Assembly (NCBI RefSeq): GCF_001956295.1
Contig: NZ_MRTD01000010.1
Location: forward strand, 1-64,000
Reading direction: 5' to 3'
Length of the DNA: 64,000 nucleotides
Source of the DNA: Paenibacillus sp. FSL A5-0031
GTDB taxonomy: Bacteria > Bacillota > Bacilli > Paenibacillales > Paenibacillaceae
Position numbers and translations under genes: made by a program. Below, piece by piece: positions 28,101 to 37,231 of this stretch. The stretch's first letter is position 1. Every line of letters begins with the position of its first letter. The notes under the pieces are model-generated. The model did not search any database. It was not told the DNA's origin and saw only the letters and a list, made by a program, of their open reading frames with translations.

Positions 28101-29766
28101 GATTGCGTTCTGGACCAATCGTTGTACCTGTCGCAGTAATAATCTCCTCACGAATCGCATCAATAGGCGGATTCGTAACTTGTGCAAACAACTGCTTGAA
28201 GTAATTGTACAGACGCTGCGGACGCTCTGACAACACCGCCAGCGGTGCATCATAACCCATCGAAGCGATAGGCTCCATGCCGCTGCCAGCCATCGGCTCA
28301 AGCACTTTGCGAATGTCCTCAAAAGTATATCCGAACGCTTGCTGTCTCATTTGAACAGTAGCATGGTTTGGTTCTGGCAGCTCAGGAGCTTCCGGCAAAT
28401 CTTCCAAATCAACAAGATGCTCATTCAGCCATTCGCGATATGGATGCTCGGTCTCGATTTCTGCTTTCACTTCTTCATCAGAAATGATGCGGCCTTGCTC
28501 TGTATCTACAAGCAGCATGCGTCCTGGACGCAAGCGGTCTTTGTACAAAATATCCTCTGGCGGAATCTCAACAGTTCCAGCCTCGGAGCCGAGAATAATA
28601 TGATCGTCCTTCGTTACGTAATAACGAGCTGGACGAAGACCATTACGGTCAAGCACCGCACCGATTTTTACGCCGTCAGTAAAACCAAGCGCAGCTGGAC
28701 CATCCCATGGCTCCATCAATGTGCTGTGGTATTCATAAAATGCTTTGCGCTCGTCGCTCATGCTCTCATGATTGGACCAAGGCTCTGGCACCATCATCAT
28801 CGCGGCATGTGCCATCGAACGGCCGGACAAGAATAGGAACTCCAGCGTGTTGTCGAACATTGCTGTATCCGATCCATCTGGGTTAATAACAGGTTTGATT
28901 TTCTCGATATCATCACCGAACAATTCAGAGGCAAACAAGGTTTGACGGGCATGCATCCAGTTCACATTGCCGCGAAGGGTATTAATTTCTCCGTTATGAA
29001 TCATATAATGGAAAGGATGAGCGCGTTCCCAGCTTGGGAATGTATTCGTACTAAAACGGGAATGTACAAGCGCCATTGCCGAAACAACGGATTCATCGTT
29101 CAGCTCGGTATAGAACGAACGCACCTGCTCTGTCGTAAGCATTCCTTTATATACGATTTTTCTGGAGGATAGGCTAGAGAAGTAAAACATATTGCCGCCT
29201 TCTTTGCCGGCATAACGAATCGCAAGCTCAGCGCGCTTACGAATAACATATAATTTGCGTTCAAATGCCATATTGTCCTTCAGGCTGTCGTTCATGCCGA
29301 TAAACAATTGACGAACATAAGGCTTAACAGCTAATGCGGATTCACCCAGTTTCTTATCATCCGTTGGAACCGTACGCCAACCGATAACCGATTGGTTCTC
29401 CTCTTGAACGATCGTTTCCACTTCACGCTCAATTGCACGGCGAGCTTCTTCATCCTGCGGCATAAAAATCATACCTACGGCATAGTGTCCTTCGGCGGGA
29501 AGTACAATTTCTTGCTTCTTTAATTCAGCCGCAAAAAATGTATGAGGAATTTGAAGTAAAATACCTGCTCCATCTCCCGTATTCGGTTCGCTGCCTTGAC
29601 CGCCGCGATGCTCCATATTCTCGAGCAGCATCAGCGCTTGGCGAATGACCTTGTGTGACTTGATTCCCTTGATGTTGGCCACAAAGCCCATGCCGCATGC
29701 GTCTTTCTCAAACTGCGGATCATAGAGCCCCTGCTTCGGCGGCAATCCCAAAATATGTTCTTTCAT
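25162..29766 (-). CDS. gltB: Glutamate synthase large subunit GltB
   Basis: The 1534-residue protein makes glutamate from glutamine and 2-oxoglutarate. It has an N-terminal glutamine amidotransferase domain with the catalytic Cys at residue 24 (KDACGMGF; a short propeptide is removed), a central domain, an FMN-binding synthase domain ([29 protein letters not shown]), a 3Fe-4S cluster motif C-x5-C-x4-C ([12 protein letters not shown]), and a C-terminal GXGXG beta-helix (GLSGGKIIV). The frame extends to 29841, but the ATG at 29766 has AAAGG at 9 nt and puts the Cys at a normal distance. The small subunit gltD is not in the window. It has its own promoter (30002-30030), a leader of about 230 nt and its own terminator. 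Confidence 0.97.
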   Translation of the reverse strand: MKEHILGLPPKQGLYDPQFEKDACGMGFVANIKGIKSHKVIRQALMLLENMEHRGGQGSEPNTGDGAGILLQIPHTFFAAELKKQEIVLPAEGHYAVGMIFMPQDEEARRAIEREVETIVQEENQSVIGWRTVPTDDKKLGESALAVKPYVRQLFIGMNDSLKDNMAFERKLYVIRKRAELAIRYAGKEGGNMFYFSSLSSRKIVYKGMLTTEQVRSFYTELNDESVVSAMALVHSRFSTNTFPSWERAHPFHYMIHNGEINTLRGNVNWMHARQTLFASELFGDDIEKIKPVINPDGSDTAMFDNTLEFLFLSGRSMAHAAMMMVPEPWSNHESMSDERKAFYEYHSTLMEPWDGPAALGFTDGVKIGAVLDRNGLRPARYYVTKDDHIILGSEAGTVEIPPEDILYKDRLRPGRMLLVDTEQGRIISDEEVKAEIETEHPYREWLNEHLVDLEDLPEAPELPEPNHATVQMRQQAFGYTFEDIRKVLEPMAGSGMEPIASMGYDAPLAVLSERPQRLYNYFKQLFAQVTNPPIDAIREEIITATGTTIGPERNLLNPEPESCRHIKLDTPILSNEQFAKLRHVRRPGFRSITLPIFFPANEGETGLRAALTQMCEAADRVIAKGHNLLILSDRGVDKENAAIPALLAVAALHHHLIRQGTRTKVAILLESGEPREVHHYALLLGYGVSAVNPYLAFESLDDMIKQGLLRGVSHDKAVKNYIKAATKGVIKILSKMGISTIQSYRGAQIFEALGLKEDVINEYFTWTPSRIGGIGLDVIAEETLKHHNRAFAEQEGGEKELDSGGDYQWRKDGEDHLFTPQTIHTLQMASRANDYKLYKKFSALVQGEDKKHLTLRSLLKFKEGRQAVPLEEVESLESIVKRFKTGAMSFGSISKEAHESLAIAMNRLGGKSNTGEGGEDPARFIPDANGDSRRSAIKQVASGRFGVTSNYLVNADEIQIKMAQGAKPGEGGQLPGLKVYPWVAEVRGSTPGVGLISPPPHHDIYSIEDLAELVHDLKNANPRARINVKLVSGVGVGTIATGVAKGRADVIMVSGYDGGTGASPMGSIRHAGLPWELGLAETHQTLMLNKLRDRVVLETDGKMMNGRDVAIAVLLGAEEYGFSTAPLIVLGCIMMRVCQLDTCPVGVATQNPELRKKFMGDPSHVVNYLRFIAEELREIMAELGFRTIQEMVGRVDILETKQLLEHYKAKGIDLSGLLYEADLPQDAVRYNVQEQNHGLELSLDMQQLVPLAKAAIENGERVRGTFPILNTNRVVGTILGSEVTRKYGAAGLPEDTISYHFVGTAGQSFGAFVPKGITLSIEGDSNDYVGKGLSGGKIIVAPSPKATFVAEDNVIIGNTALYGATSGQAYIRGAAGERFAVRNSGANVVVEGVGDHGCEYMTGGRVVILGLTGRNFAAGMSGGVAYIYDEKGDFYNHCNLEMVLLERLEDSVDVAELRGLIESHVKYTESAIGTRLLNDWEASLSKFVKVIPKDYKRMLEQIRKVEDTGLVGEAALLAAFEANKKELARAGGK

Positions 29767-30185
29767 TGTGAGCAACCTTTCTATGAGAAGATTTTTGGGT
29801 AAGCGTGAACGTGTTGAAATTAAGCACCGATGAATACGCATTACGCTTCATTTTTGGCTTGTTTTATCATAGAATGGTAGTCAGCGAGGCACACCGGCCT
29901 GCTCCTTGACATTCCTAAGCTAAACGGAAACGTCTCTTATAGAGCGTTAACGTTTAATTGACCACACCCGGCCTTTACCGCGTCATAGCGATTATCCTGT
30001 TATTTTATCATTAGGCCAAAGCGGAATCAATTTAATATTTTCATAATAGTTTGCACTATTTTACTACAAATTCAATTATCGAAGATGGTTTTGGAAGGCG
30101 TTAGCTTCGATTCTCTGCGGAGTATCATCATAGCATACCCTGCAGTTTTTATTTCCTTTTATTTTAACAGAGGAGTGTGTACTTA
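29767..30185. other. Divergent control region: gltB leader and SGNH hydrolase upstream region
   Basis: About 420 bp. The gltB leader (about 29767-29995) holds possible hairpins, for example AGGC/GCCT around CGGTGT near 29900, but no known riboswitch or T-box core was recognised. On the plus strand, TTGCAC (30051-30056) and AATTAT (30074-30079), 17 nt apart, may drive the hydrolase gene. Confidence 0.5.
30002..30030 (-). promoter_or_regulatory. Strong sigma-A promoter of gltB
   Basis: Minus strand TTGATT, 17-nt spacer, TAAAAT, with a TG one base before the -10 (extended -10). Confidence 0.75.
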
Positions 30186-31535
30186 TTGTATAGCAAGTTT
30201 AGGAAAGCGGCGTTTCGCGCTGCATCGTCAGTATTGATCGCTATCGTGCTTACAACCCGTATTTTCTCTCCACTAAGTATAAGCACTGCCGGGAATAACG
30301 CTCCTACTGCTCATGCTGCCTCTGTAGTTGACAAAAAGAAAGATGATCACACTTACCGCATCGTCGCGGTTGGTGATTCATTAACTGCCGGCTACGAATA
30401 TGGCTTTACCGAACAATCCATTCCATATGGCTTCGTAGAGCATGTATACGAACAAGCTCTATTCCATGGACTTCGTGCAGAGTACATCAATTATGGGGTT
30501 CTAGGGCTCCGAACATCAGGATTAAATCGATGGATTGATGCCGTTGTGAGCGGTGTCAGCGTAAAAAGCTCTGATATTCAGAGCGGACTGCCAGATCCAC
30601 GCGCAGAGCGAATTTTTGCTGAAACATCGCTGCTCCGCTCTGCCTTAAGTGAAGCTGATCTAATCGTAATGACAATAGGCGGAAACGACTTGTATGCTGT
30701 TCTCGACAAGCTAAATAAGGGTGCCGATCATGCCGAGACGATAGCTGTGCTGGACAAGGCTTTGGACACTTACGAGACGGAGCTTGAGCCTGCTCTAAGA
30801 TTGCTGCTTTCTCAGCAGCCAAATGCCCAAATCATTATCGCAGATCAATATCTGCCAATACCTCCTCCATTAAAGGTAGGGTCGCTCATCTTTCCTCTAT
30901 ACCCTGAGGCTGACCGGTTGTTTCTGAAGGATAGCATCAAGCAGCTGCGGGAACGCTTAAATCAGATAATCGATCGGCTTGTGAAAGAAGGATTTAATGT
31001 TAAAATCGCAAATGTCTCATCTTCCTTCATAGATAATGAGCTAAGCTATACTTCAATTGCAAAAGGGGACATACATCCTAGCAGGGCGGGTTATGCTGCA
31101 ATGGGGAAATCCTTTTCGAAGGCCATTTGGGGAGATTATCGTGTCGTTAAGCCAAGAGCAAAGGATAGTGAGTCTGCTCTTGCTATTGTCATTAATGGAA
31201 AAGAAATGATTAGCGCAAATAAACCAATGGTTGTTCAAAATCGCACCTTCGTACCGCTTCGGAGCATTGTAGACGCATTAGGCGCTACCATCAATTGGAA
31301 CGCCGCTGCTCAGACGGCAACTATAAAAGTTGCCGATCGAGCGGTGGATTTAACGGTAGGACAATCCTCTTTCCGTGAAAACGGTACAGTTAAAACACTA
31401 AATGCACCGCCTGCTTTTATCCATACCGTTGGCAAAGCAAGCACGTTATATGTTCCGCTTGCCGCTTTATCAGAAGGATTGCAATTCCAAGTGATTTATC
31501 GCGATACTCTAAAAACCGTCTTCATTAATAAATAA
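30186..31535 (+). CDS. Secreted SGNH/GDSL hydrolase with C-terminal copper-amine-oxidase-like domain
   Basis: The protein has 449 residues. A signal peptide (about 1-45) is followed by an SGNH hydrolase (about 55-320) with block I GDSLTAGYEYG, a Gly block YGVLGLRTS, block III IGGNDLY and block V DIHPSRAG (the Asp-His of the catalytic triad). A C-terminal domain (about 335-449) begins IVINGKEMISANKPMVV and includes RTFVPLRSIVDALGATINW. This is the CuAO_N1-like stalk domain widespread in Paenibacillus exported proteins. It is probably an esterase or lipase acting at the cell wall; substrate unknown. The start is TTG at 30186, 10 nt after GGAG; an in-frame GTG at 30177 is too close to that SD. 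Confidence 0.88.
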   Translation: MYSKFRKAAFRAASSVLIAIVLTTRIFSPLSISTAGNNAPTAHAASVVDKKKDDHTYRIVAVGDSLTAGYEYGFTEQSIPYGFVEHVYEQALFHGLRAEYINYGVLGLRTSGLNRWIDAVVSGVSVKSSDIQSGLPDPRAERIFAETSLLRSALSEADLIVMTIGGNDLYAVLDKLNKGADHAETIAVLDKALDTYETELEPALRLLLSQQPNAQIIIADQYLPIPPPLKVGSLIFPLYPEADRLFLKDSIKQLRERLNQIIDRLVKEGFNVKIANVSSSFIDNELSYTSIAKGDIHPSRAGYAAMGKSFSKAIWGDYRVVKPRAKDSESALAIVINGKEMISANKPMVVQNRTFVPLRSIVDALGATINWNAAAQTATIKVADRAVDLTVGQSSFRENGTVKTLNAPPAFIHTVGKASTLYVPLAALSEGLQFQVIYRDTLKTVFINK

Positions 31536-31542
31536 TTTATAG

Positions 31543-31938
31543 CTATTTATATTCCTTTAAGAGCTGCTGCATTTGCTCCAAGCCTTTAGCCGCCCAGCGC
31601 TGCAGTCGATCCAGTGAAGCAATTTCGGCTTCTGCAGCAGCTCTTAAAGAATCGTTATACTCTGGAATAATGCCTGTATGCCGCTTTACGTCACGCAGCA
31701 AAACATTTGTTTTTTCTGTAAAGCTTAGTGCACGACGCTCATGAAACATCGGCACGTCTGGATTATAAGGATTATGCAGGTCTCCTTGCTCGGGATGCTT
31801 TAATACAGCTAATACCTTTACGAGAGCACGAGGCCCGTTAATTTCAACAAGCTCGCCTAGATAATGACCGGAGCGGATTTCAGCTCTAACGTTATCCCCT
31901 ATTTTCAAACTATCGTCAACCTGGTTATTTCGTTCCAT
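31543..31938 (-). CDS. kapB: KapB family protein (kinase-associated lipoprotein B-like)
   Basis: The 131-residue protein has a beta-rich N-terminal half with KIGDNVRAEIRSGHYLGELVEI and VKVLAVLKHPEQGDLHNPYN, then FHERRALSFTEKTNV, and a helical C-terminus. This pattern is characteristic of Bacillus KapB, which in B. subtilis is needed for KinB-dependent phosphorelay signalling to sporulation. No lipobox is visible here, so it is probably cytoplasmic. It ends only 7 nt from the convergent SGNH hydrolase gene, and no terminator lies between them. GAGG is close before the ATG. Confidence 0.88.
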   Translation of the reverse strand: MERNNQVDDSLKIGDNVRAEIRSGHYLGELVEINGPRALVKVLAVLKHPEQGDLHNPYNPDVPMFHERRALSFTEKTNVLLRDVKRHTGIIPEYNDSLRAAAEAEIASLDRLQRWAAKGLEQMQQLLKEYK

Positions 31939-31996
31939 ATCGAACCATCCTCACTTTATTATGATATATTTGCTTGTAAAATATATGTAAATATAG

Positions 31997-32024
31997 TTGA
32001 CTACTTAGTTACATATAATAATAA
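31997..32024 (+). promoter_or_regulatory. Possible sigma-A promoter of the glycolipid glycosyltransferase gene
   Basis: TTGACT and TAATAA separated by 16 nt, about 110 nt before the ATG at 32143. Confidence 0.45.
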
Positions 32025-32142
32025 TGTGTACATCTTCATTCTAGGATAATTTATCCACCACATTATTCGCAACCCTAGCGGATAAAACTTGTGTTAGTCG
32101 CACTTGCATCGTAATATGGAATTAGAAAAGTAGGTGGAATGA

Positions 32143-33258
32143 ATGCGTAAGAAAAGAGTGCTTCTGCTCTCTGAAGGCTTTGGCTCTGGTCATACCCAAG
32201 CTGCCTATGCGCTCGCTGTCGGACTCAAGCAATTAAGTCCGGGGATTCAGACCCGCGTCATCGAGTTAGGAAATTTCCTTAATCCGGTGCTTGGTCCGTG
32301 GATTATATCTGCATATCGCAAAACGGTAAGCAAACAACCAAAGATGGTCGGTCTTATGTACCGCAGCAACTATAAGAAGTCGCTTAACCGCTTTACACAG
32401 CTTGCGCTTCATCGTGTGTTTTATACCCAAACGTCACAGGTCATATCCCAGCTGAAGCCAGAACTAATCGTATGCACCCATCCTGTACCGAACGCTGTCG
32501 TTGCTCGGCTTAAACGTCTAGGACTAGACATACGGTTATATACGCTTATTACAGACTATGATGCACATGGGTCATGGGTAAACCAAGAAGTCAATAAATA
32601 CCTCGTTTCAAGCGAGCTTGTGAAAGAGCGGCTCATGGAAAAAGGGGTTACAACAGACCGAATTGAAGTAACAGGAATCCCTGTTCACCCCAACTTCTGG
32701 CATACATACGAGAAAGAAGAGATTAGAGAGCAATTTGATTTAAAAAACATGCCGACCGTACTCATAATGGGCGGCGGATGGGGAATTTTATACGAGGACA
32801 ATGCCCTTGAATATATGACCAAATGGCGCGAAAGCACACAGCTCATTTACTGCGTTGGCTCAAACGAGAAGATGAAGGAAAAAATGCTTGCCGATCCCCT
32901 TTTTCAGCATCCGAACATTCGTATACTTGGCTTCACTCGCGAGGTGAACAAGCTGATGGATGTCTCCGATCTTCTAATTACGAAGCCTGGCGGCATGACC
33001 TGCACAGAAGGAATGAGCAAAGGAATTCCAATGCTGTTTTATGAGCCGATTCCTGGACAAGAAGAAGAGAACTGCGAATATTTCATCAATAACGGATTTG
33101 GTGAAATGCTCGATTCGAACGATACTGTCGATAAGTGGTTCAAGCTTATCCATGAGCCCTACGCTTCAGGTCAGTTTAGAGACAGCCTGCTTACCAAACG
33201 CAATCAACAATACGACCCCACGAGTTGTCCGAACGCCGTCCTGCGACTGATGCAGTGA
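32143..33258 (+). CDS. UgtP/MGDG-synthase-like diacylglycerol glycosyltransferase (GT28)
   Basis: The 371-residue membrane-associated enzyme has an N-terminal MGDG_synth domain (about 4-170), with RVLLLSEGFGSGHTQAAYAL and CTHPVPNAVVARL, YTLITDYDAHGSWV, VTGIPVHPNFW. A C-terminal GT28 domain (about 200-365) has LIMGGGWG and TKPGGMTCTEGMSKGIPML, then GQEEENCEYF. The family adds glucose to diacylglycerol, giving glycolipids used as membrane lipid and lipoteichoic-acid anchor; B. subtilis UgtP is the model. Whether this paralogue makes mono- or diglucosyl lipid cannot be told. AGGTGG precedes the ATG. The terminator overlaps the stop codon. Confidence 0.88.
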   Translation: MRKKRVLLLSEGFGSGHTQAAYALAVGLKQLSPGIQTRVIELGNFLNPVLGPWIISAYRKTVSKQPKMVGLMYRSNYKKSLNRFTQLALHRVFYTQTSQVISQLKPELIVCTHPVPNAVVARLKRLGLDIRLYTLITDYDAHGSWVNQEVNKYLVSSELVKERLMEKGVTTDRIEVTGIPVHPNFWHTYEKEEIREQFDLKNMPTVLIMGGGWGILYEDNALEYMTKWRESTQLIYCVGSNEKMKEKMLADPLFQHPNIRILGFTREVNKLMDVSDLLITKPGGMTCTEGMSKGIPMLFYEPIPGQEEENCEYFINNGFGEMLDSNDTVDKWFKLIHEPYASGQFRDSLLTKRNQQYDPTSCPNAVLRLMQ

Positions 33259-33271
33259 CGGTTTTCTTTTT
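33236..33271 (+). terminator. Terminator overlapping the stop of the GT28 gene
   Basis: CCGTC-CTGC pairs with GCAG-T-GACGG, followed by TTTTCTTTTT; the TGA stop (33256-33258) lies in the right arm. Confidence 0.8.
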
Positions 33272-33341
33272 AAAATAAGAATGAAGCATAAATTGTATGC
33301 CCTTATCCAAATAGTATAACTGATGAAGGGAGCTGTTTATA

Positions 33342-34757
33342 ATGAGTTCGAAGATGACAGACGGAAAAACGATTATTTTGAGGTTGGAAATTGATACGAA
33401 TCTTGCGCAGTTTGGCCGAGCAGCTACAGCAATCGAACAAGCCAAAGGCGATATTATCGCCATAGACGTCATACATACAGACAAAAATAAAAGCTTGCGC
33501 GATTTAACTGTGAAAATATCGGAGCATGGCGCAGCAGAACGGCTTACGACAGCGCTGAAATCATTGGAAGGCATTCGGCTCGTTCATATATCCGACCGTA
33601 CCTTCCTGCTTCATCTTGGAGGAAAAATTTCAATTCAGCCGAAAACGCCGATCCAAAACCGCGATGACTTGTCCCGTGTCTATACGCCGGATGTGGCTAG
33701 AGTATGCCAAGCGATCGCTGAAGAACCATCCAAAGCTTATACGCTTACCATAAAAAGAAATATGGTTGCCGTCGTTTCCGACGGAAGTGCAGTACTCGGC
33801 CTCGGCAATATCGGTCCGTATGCAGCTATGCCAGTCATGGAAGGCAAAGCGATGCTATTCAAGCAATTTGCCGATGTCGATGCGTTCCCGATCTGCCTTG
33901 ACACGCAGGATACCGAAACCATCATTGCTACGATCAAAAATATTGCTCCTGCCTTTGGCGGCATTAACTTAGAGGATATTTCCTCCCCTCGCTGCTTTGA
34001 AATCGAACAAAGGTTAAAGCAGGAGCTTGATATCCCTGTCTTTCATGATGATCAGCATGGTACTGCAGTCGTATTATACGCAGGGCTGCTAAATGCGCTG
34101 AAGCTGACAAATCGCAGCCTCCAAGAGGCTCGCATCGTTATTTGTGGAATCGGGGCAGCAGGAACCGCTTGTACAAAAATGCTGATCGCCGGGGGAGCAA
34201 AACATATTATAGGTGTGGACCGGGCTGGGATATTGTCCGCTGACTGTGTTTATGACAACCCGATGTGGCAGTGGTATGCTAATCATACGAATGAAGAGCG
34301 AATCACAGGCGGTTTAGCTGAAGCGCTAAACGGCGCTGATGTTTTTATAGGCGTTTCGGCCGGCGGCATATTGACGCGAGAGCATATTACAACGATGGCA
34401 AAAGGTCCAATCGTTTTCGCAATGGCGAATCCAGAGCCCGAAATACGCCCTGAACTAGCTGAGGATATCGTTGCTGTTTTTGCTACGGGGAGATCGGATT
34501 ATCCTAATCAGATTAACAATGTTCTCTGCTTTCCGGGAATTTTCCGTGGAGCGCTCGATAGCCGCGCTGCTACGATTAATGAAGAAATGAAGCTTGCGGC
34601 AGCAGAAGCCATTGCCTCCGTTATCAGTGATGAAGAGCTGAGCCCTATGTATATCGTTCCTAGCGTCTTCAACTCGAGAGTCGTTGAGGAAGTACGGCGA
34701 CGCGTCATACAGGCTGCACAGCAAAGCGGTGTCTCTCGCCGTCAAATTCGGGAGTAG
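33342..34757 (+). CDS. NAD(P)-dependent malic enzyme with N-terminal ACT domain
   Basis: The 471-residue enzyme decarboxylates malate to pyruvate. Residues about 8-85 form a beta-alpha-beta ACT domain (IILRLEIDTNLAQFGRAATAI start), a likely amino-acid-sensing or regulatory module. The catalytic part (about 90-460) shows SRVYTPDVARVCQ, NMVAVVSDGSAVLGLGNIGP, MEGKAMLFKQFADVDAFP, metal ligands in INLEDISSPRCFEIE and PVFHDDQHGTAVV, and the NAD(P)-binding GIGAAGTACTKML. This is the short bacterial malic enzyme class, where an ACT domain is found in part of the Firmicutes. GAAGGGAG is well placed before the ATG. It is monocistronic with a strong terminator. Confidence 0.94.
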   Translation: MSSKMTDGKTIILRLEIDTNLAQFGRAATAIEQAKGDIIAIDVIHTDKNKSLRDLTVKISEHGAAERLTTALKSLEGIRLVHISDRTFLLHLGGKISIQPKTPIQNRDDLSRVYTPDVARVCQAIAEEPSKAYTLTIKRNMVAVVSDGSAVLGLGNIGPYAAMPVMEGKAMLFKQFADVDAFPICLDTQDTETIIATIKNIAPAFGGINLEDISSPRCFEIEQRLKQELDIPVFHDDQHGTAVVLYAGLLNALKLTNRSLQEARIVICGIGAAGTACTKMLIAGGAKHIIGVDRAGILSADCVYDNPMWQWYANHTNEERITGGLAEALNGADVFIGVSAGGILTREHITTMAKGPIVFAMANPEPEIRPELAEDIVAVFATGRSDYPNQINNVLCFPGIFRGALDSRAATINEEMKLAAAEAIASVISDEELSPMYIVPSVFNSRVVEEVRRRVIQAAQQSGVSRRQIRE

Positions 34758-34788
34758 CTGCTGCCGCTCTATTTTTTGTAGTCATTTC

Positions 34789-34823
34789 CGCTCGTTTACG
34801 GCTCCCGTAACGAGCGTTTTTTT
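34789..34823 (+). terminator. Terminator of the malic enzyme gene
   Basis: CGCTCGTTTACG pairs with CGTAACGAGCG, followed by a run of T (34816-34823). Confidence 0.9.
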
Positions 34824-35159
34824 ATTTCTAACAACATAAATTTCTCTAAGTAATCAATATGCATAAGAATTGAAAATACTTGGGGGGAATATTCTGAAAA
34901 AGACGTTGAAACCTGTAAGCAGGTTATCACGTATTCGTTCTTAAGCACTTGGTCTAGAGGAACTAGAGAAGCGGAAATGAAACACATGACAAGTATCATC
35001 TTCTTAAGCGAAAAAATTATGCTATAATTAAAATATCAAGCGCTAAAGCGCTTTTTCAACAAGCTGCAGCATATGTTAGCATAAGTGGAATTTACACACG
35101 GTATATTTCGTAAAAGCAGGCTTTATGTGCAGGTTAGTTGATGGAAAGGGAGCCTGGTA
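34824..35159 (+). other. Upstream region of the DedA/VTT gene
   Basis: About 335 bp without a convincing gene. It has a promoter at 35020-35028 and, just after the predicted start of transcription, a small hairpin AAGCGC-TAAA-GCGCTT at 35038-35053 followed by T residues. Confidence 0.45.
35020..35028 (+). promoter_or_regulatory. Extended -10 promoter of the DedA/VTT gene
   Basis: TGCTATAAT at 35020-35028 is a perfect extended -10; the -35 is poor. Confidence 0.6.
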
Positions 35160-35804
35160 ATGTTTCAAGCCGTAGTCGATTTTTTAAAGGATTTCGGTCC
35201 ACTCGGATTGTTTATTCATTCGTTTCTAGATGCAGTTATATTTCCCATTCCTGCTTTTTTTCTTCAAGTCTCATTGAGCATACTCAATCCATCTACAGCA
35301 TTATGGCTGGCCACTGTGGGCTATATCGCCTGCCTCCTAGGTACTCCTGTCGGGTATTATTTGGGAAAGATTATGGGCAAATCCGTTCTATATAAATTTC
35401 TAAAAAAAGAATGGATCGATGCCGCTACGGATAAGTTTCAGAAAAATGGCGAAGCAGCCATTCTTATCGGCTCTTTCACACCTATTCCATTCAAAGTATT
35501 TACAATATTGTCTGGTTGCTTAAATTTCCCTCTTTGGAGATTAATCGGTTACGCAGCAATTGGACGGGGCTTAAAGTTCTATATTGTTGGATCATTATTT
35601 TATTTCTATGGACGCGCAGCGGAAAGCATGGTTAAGGATGTTTCCTTGTATATTTTTTTAGGAGCCGTGCCTATTCTCATTGTTTATCTTTTACTTCGCA
35701 AGAGACGTAACAAGAAGAAAGCGCTCGAAGACAAAGAAGCTGAAGCAGTCCAGAACGAACAAATTAAACATAACGATAATGCGAAAATTCAAATAGATTC
35801 ATAA
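35160..35804 (+). CDS. DedA/YqaA-like VTT-domain membrane protein
   Basis: The 214-residue membrane protein has a VTT (SNARE-associated) domain at about 20-170. Family motifs are GPLGLFIHSFLDAVIFPIPAF near the N-terminus (re-entrant helix with acidic residue), LLGTPVGYYLGKIMG, and FTPIPFKVFTILSG, then GRGLKFYIVG. DedA-type proteins flip or carry lipids such as undecaprenyl phosphate and maintain membrane energetics; YqaA-like members are less studied. The last 35 residues are highly charged and cytoplasmic. AAAGGGAG precedes the ATG. Confidence 0.88.
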   Translation: MFQAVVDFLKDFGPLGLFIHSFLDAVIFPIPAFFLQVSLSILNPSTALWLATVGYIACLLGTPVGYYLGKIMGKSVLYKFLKKEWIDAATDKFQKNGEAAILIGSFTPIPFKVFTILSGCLNFPLWRLIGYAAIGRGLKFYIVGSLFYFYGRAAESMVKDVSLYIFLGAVPILIVYLLLRKRRNKKKALEDKEAEAVQNEQIKHNDNAKIQIDS

Positions 35805-35822
35805 GCAATTTCATACAGATGT

Positions 35823-35861
35823 AAAAAAGCCAGTTAGGATTAAATCCTAACTGGCTTTTTT
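35823..35861. terminator. Bidirectional terminator
   Basis: AAAAAAGCCAGTTAGGATT pairs perfectly with AATCCTAACTGGCTTTTTT, a 19-bp stem between convergent genes. Confidence 0.95.
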
Positions 35862-35865
35862 GAGG

Positions 35866-36894
35866 TTACAACGCGCTTCCACCGAACAGAATCCGATACT
35901 CCCAATGTGTACCTTCAATACTGCTGACGGTAACGCCGCCCCCCTCTTTCGAATACGTATGCAATACTTTGCCGTCTCCCAAATAAATACCGTCATGAGT
36001 AATCGTAGCTTTAGATTTATCAATTCCATTATAGGCTGATGCCTTCGTTCCTTTATAGGACATAAAGAATACGATATCACCGCGTTTCAACTGCTTCCAG
36101 TTGGTCGTAATCGAACCTTTATCCTTTACGTACTGACCTTGCTGACGAGAGTCAGCCGGGAGCTTCAGTGAGACGCCATCAAGAAAGGCTTGTCTCACGA
36201 AATCAGAGCAATCAAAAGTTGTCGTCGTGTTGCGATCCGAGCTGTATTCATAAGGGGTGCCTAAATACTTCATCCCTGCAGCTATGATTTTCTCAACTTG
36301 CTTATCTTTTGATACATCAGGATTCGTAACTGTTCCGCCGCCATTGCCGCCCGTGTTCCCACCAGTATTCCCACCAGGAATAGTACCAGTAACTTTCAAG
36401 TAGGAAGAATCTGTGCTTACATAGCCGCGAACACCGTTGCCATCCTTCACTTCATACCAATAGCTGTTTGTCTTTGCTACGATAGTTACCTGCTCGCCTT
36501 TCTTCAAATATCGAATGCGTTCACCCGATGTCGATGCCGCCTTTCGGAAGGAAACAGACGATAGAGCGACTGCATTGCCGTCTTGTGCAGGAACCGAGGC
36601 TTGAAGCTCAATATACTGTGATGAGGTAGATATGTAACCTTGCTTACCTGAAGAATCTGCTACTTTATACCAATATGAATTAACCTTATCCATCACCGTA
36701 ATTTGTTCGCCTTTCTTTAAACTGCGAATAATGGATGCTGATGTCGAAGGTGATGTGCGCATATTTACGCTCGATTGTACCTCTGCTGCTTGTGTTGTCT
36801 GAGCCGCCAGCGCTGCTGGAACTGAAAGTGAACTAAACAATAATGCTGCCGTTAACGTTGCTGTTGCCATCCTTTTTTTCATGCTGTGTTGCAA
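35866..36894 (-). CDS. Secreted peptidoglycan hydrolase: two SH3b domains plus NlpC/P60
   Basis: The 342-residue protein has a signal peptide (about 1-33, ending AALAAQ), two bacterial SH3 domains (about 38-95 with VNMRTSPSTSASIIRSLKKG, and about 103-165 with VSFRKAASTSGERIRYLKKG), a Gly/Asn/Thr-rich linker (about 170-190) and an NlpC/P60 domain (about 200-340). The catalytic residues are FDCSDF (Cys) and THDGIYLG (His). It cleaves gamma-D-Glu-linked stem peptides in the wall. Start: TTG at 36894, 8 nt after AAGGAGG, or the ATG at 36882; the first has the better spacing. No ydaO (cyclic-di-AMP) riboswitch core was seen upstream. Confidence 0.92.
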   Translation of the reverse strand: MQHSMKKRMATATLTAALLFSSLSVPAALAAQTTQAAEVQSSVNMRTSPSTSASIIRSLKKGEQITVMDKVNSYWYKVADSSGKQGYISTSSQYIELQASVPAQDGNAVALSSVSFRKAASTSGERIRYLKKGEQVTIVAKTNSYWYEVKDGNGVRGYVSTDSSYLKVTGTIPGGNTGGNTGGNGGGTVTNPDVSKDKQVEKIIAAGMKYLGTPYEYSSDRNTTTTFDCSDFVRQAFLDGVSLKLPADSRQQGQYVKDKGSITTNWKQLKRGDIVFFMSYKGTKASAYNGIDKSKATITHDGIYLGDGKVLHTYSKEGGGVTVSSIEGTHWEYRILFGGSAL

Positions 36895-37231
36895 TCCTTA
36901 CGCCTCCTTGGTGTGTAAACAGTTTAAGTTTCACGGTTCTGCTTCATTGTAAATTCGATTAGATTAGACAAGTATCGACCAAAAAGCCTATTTAACCCCT
37001 CTTTGTAATAGGTTTTAAGAACCATAAATTCGTCGTATGTACACAAAAAAAAGACATCCTATTTAATAGGATGCCTTAGTACCTAGTTAGACTTGAAATT
37101 TACTCCATCACTGCAACTAAATTGTATGATTTTCGTGTAAAGAGTAGGTCTTTTGGCAGAATCAGCCTTTCATGCCATTTGAACCATAAATTTTGGTTTA
37201 GAACTCATTTGGCAACAATTACCGATTGGAT
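36895..37231 (-). other. Upstream region of the NlpC/P60 gene and 3' region of the CDF gene
   Basis: About 337 bp. It holds the CDF terminator at 37045-37075. Apart from this and the AAGGAGG site, no convincing promoter or riboswitch was found. Confidence 0.4.
37045..37075 (-). terminator. Terminator downstream of the CDF gene
   Basis: Minus strand CATCCTATT pairs with AATAGGATG, followed by eight T. It lies about 155 nt past the stop codon. Confidence 0.85.

Noticed and set aside
27520..28230. Open frame of 236 codons on the plus strand inside gltB
   Set aside because: Antisense shadow of gltB with no ribosome binding site and unnatural composition.
29767..29995. T-box or glutamine riboswitch in the gltB leader
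   Set aside because: No AGGGTGG-type T-box sequence and no glnA-RNA core was recognised; only generic hairpins.
36895..37231. Possible ydaO/yuaA cyclic-di-AMP riboswitch before the NlpC/P60 gene
   Set aside because: Such genes often have one, but none of the conserved core elements could be found and the region is too plain.
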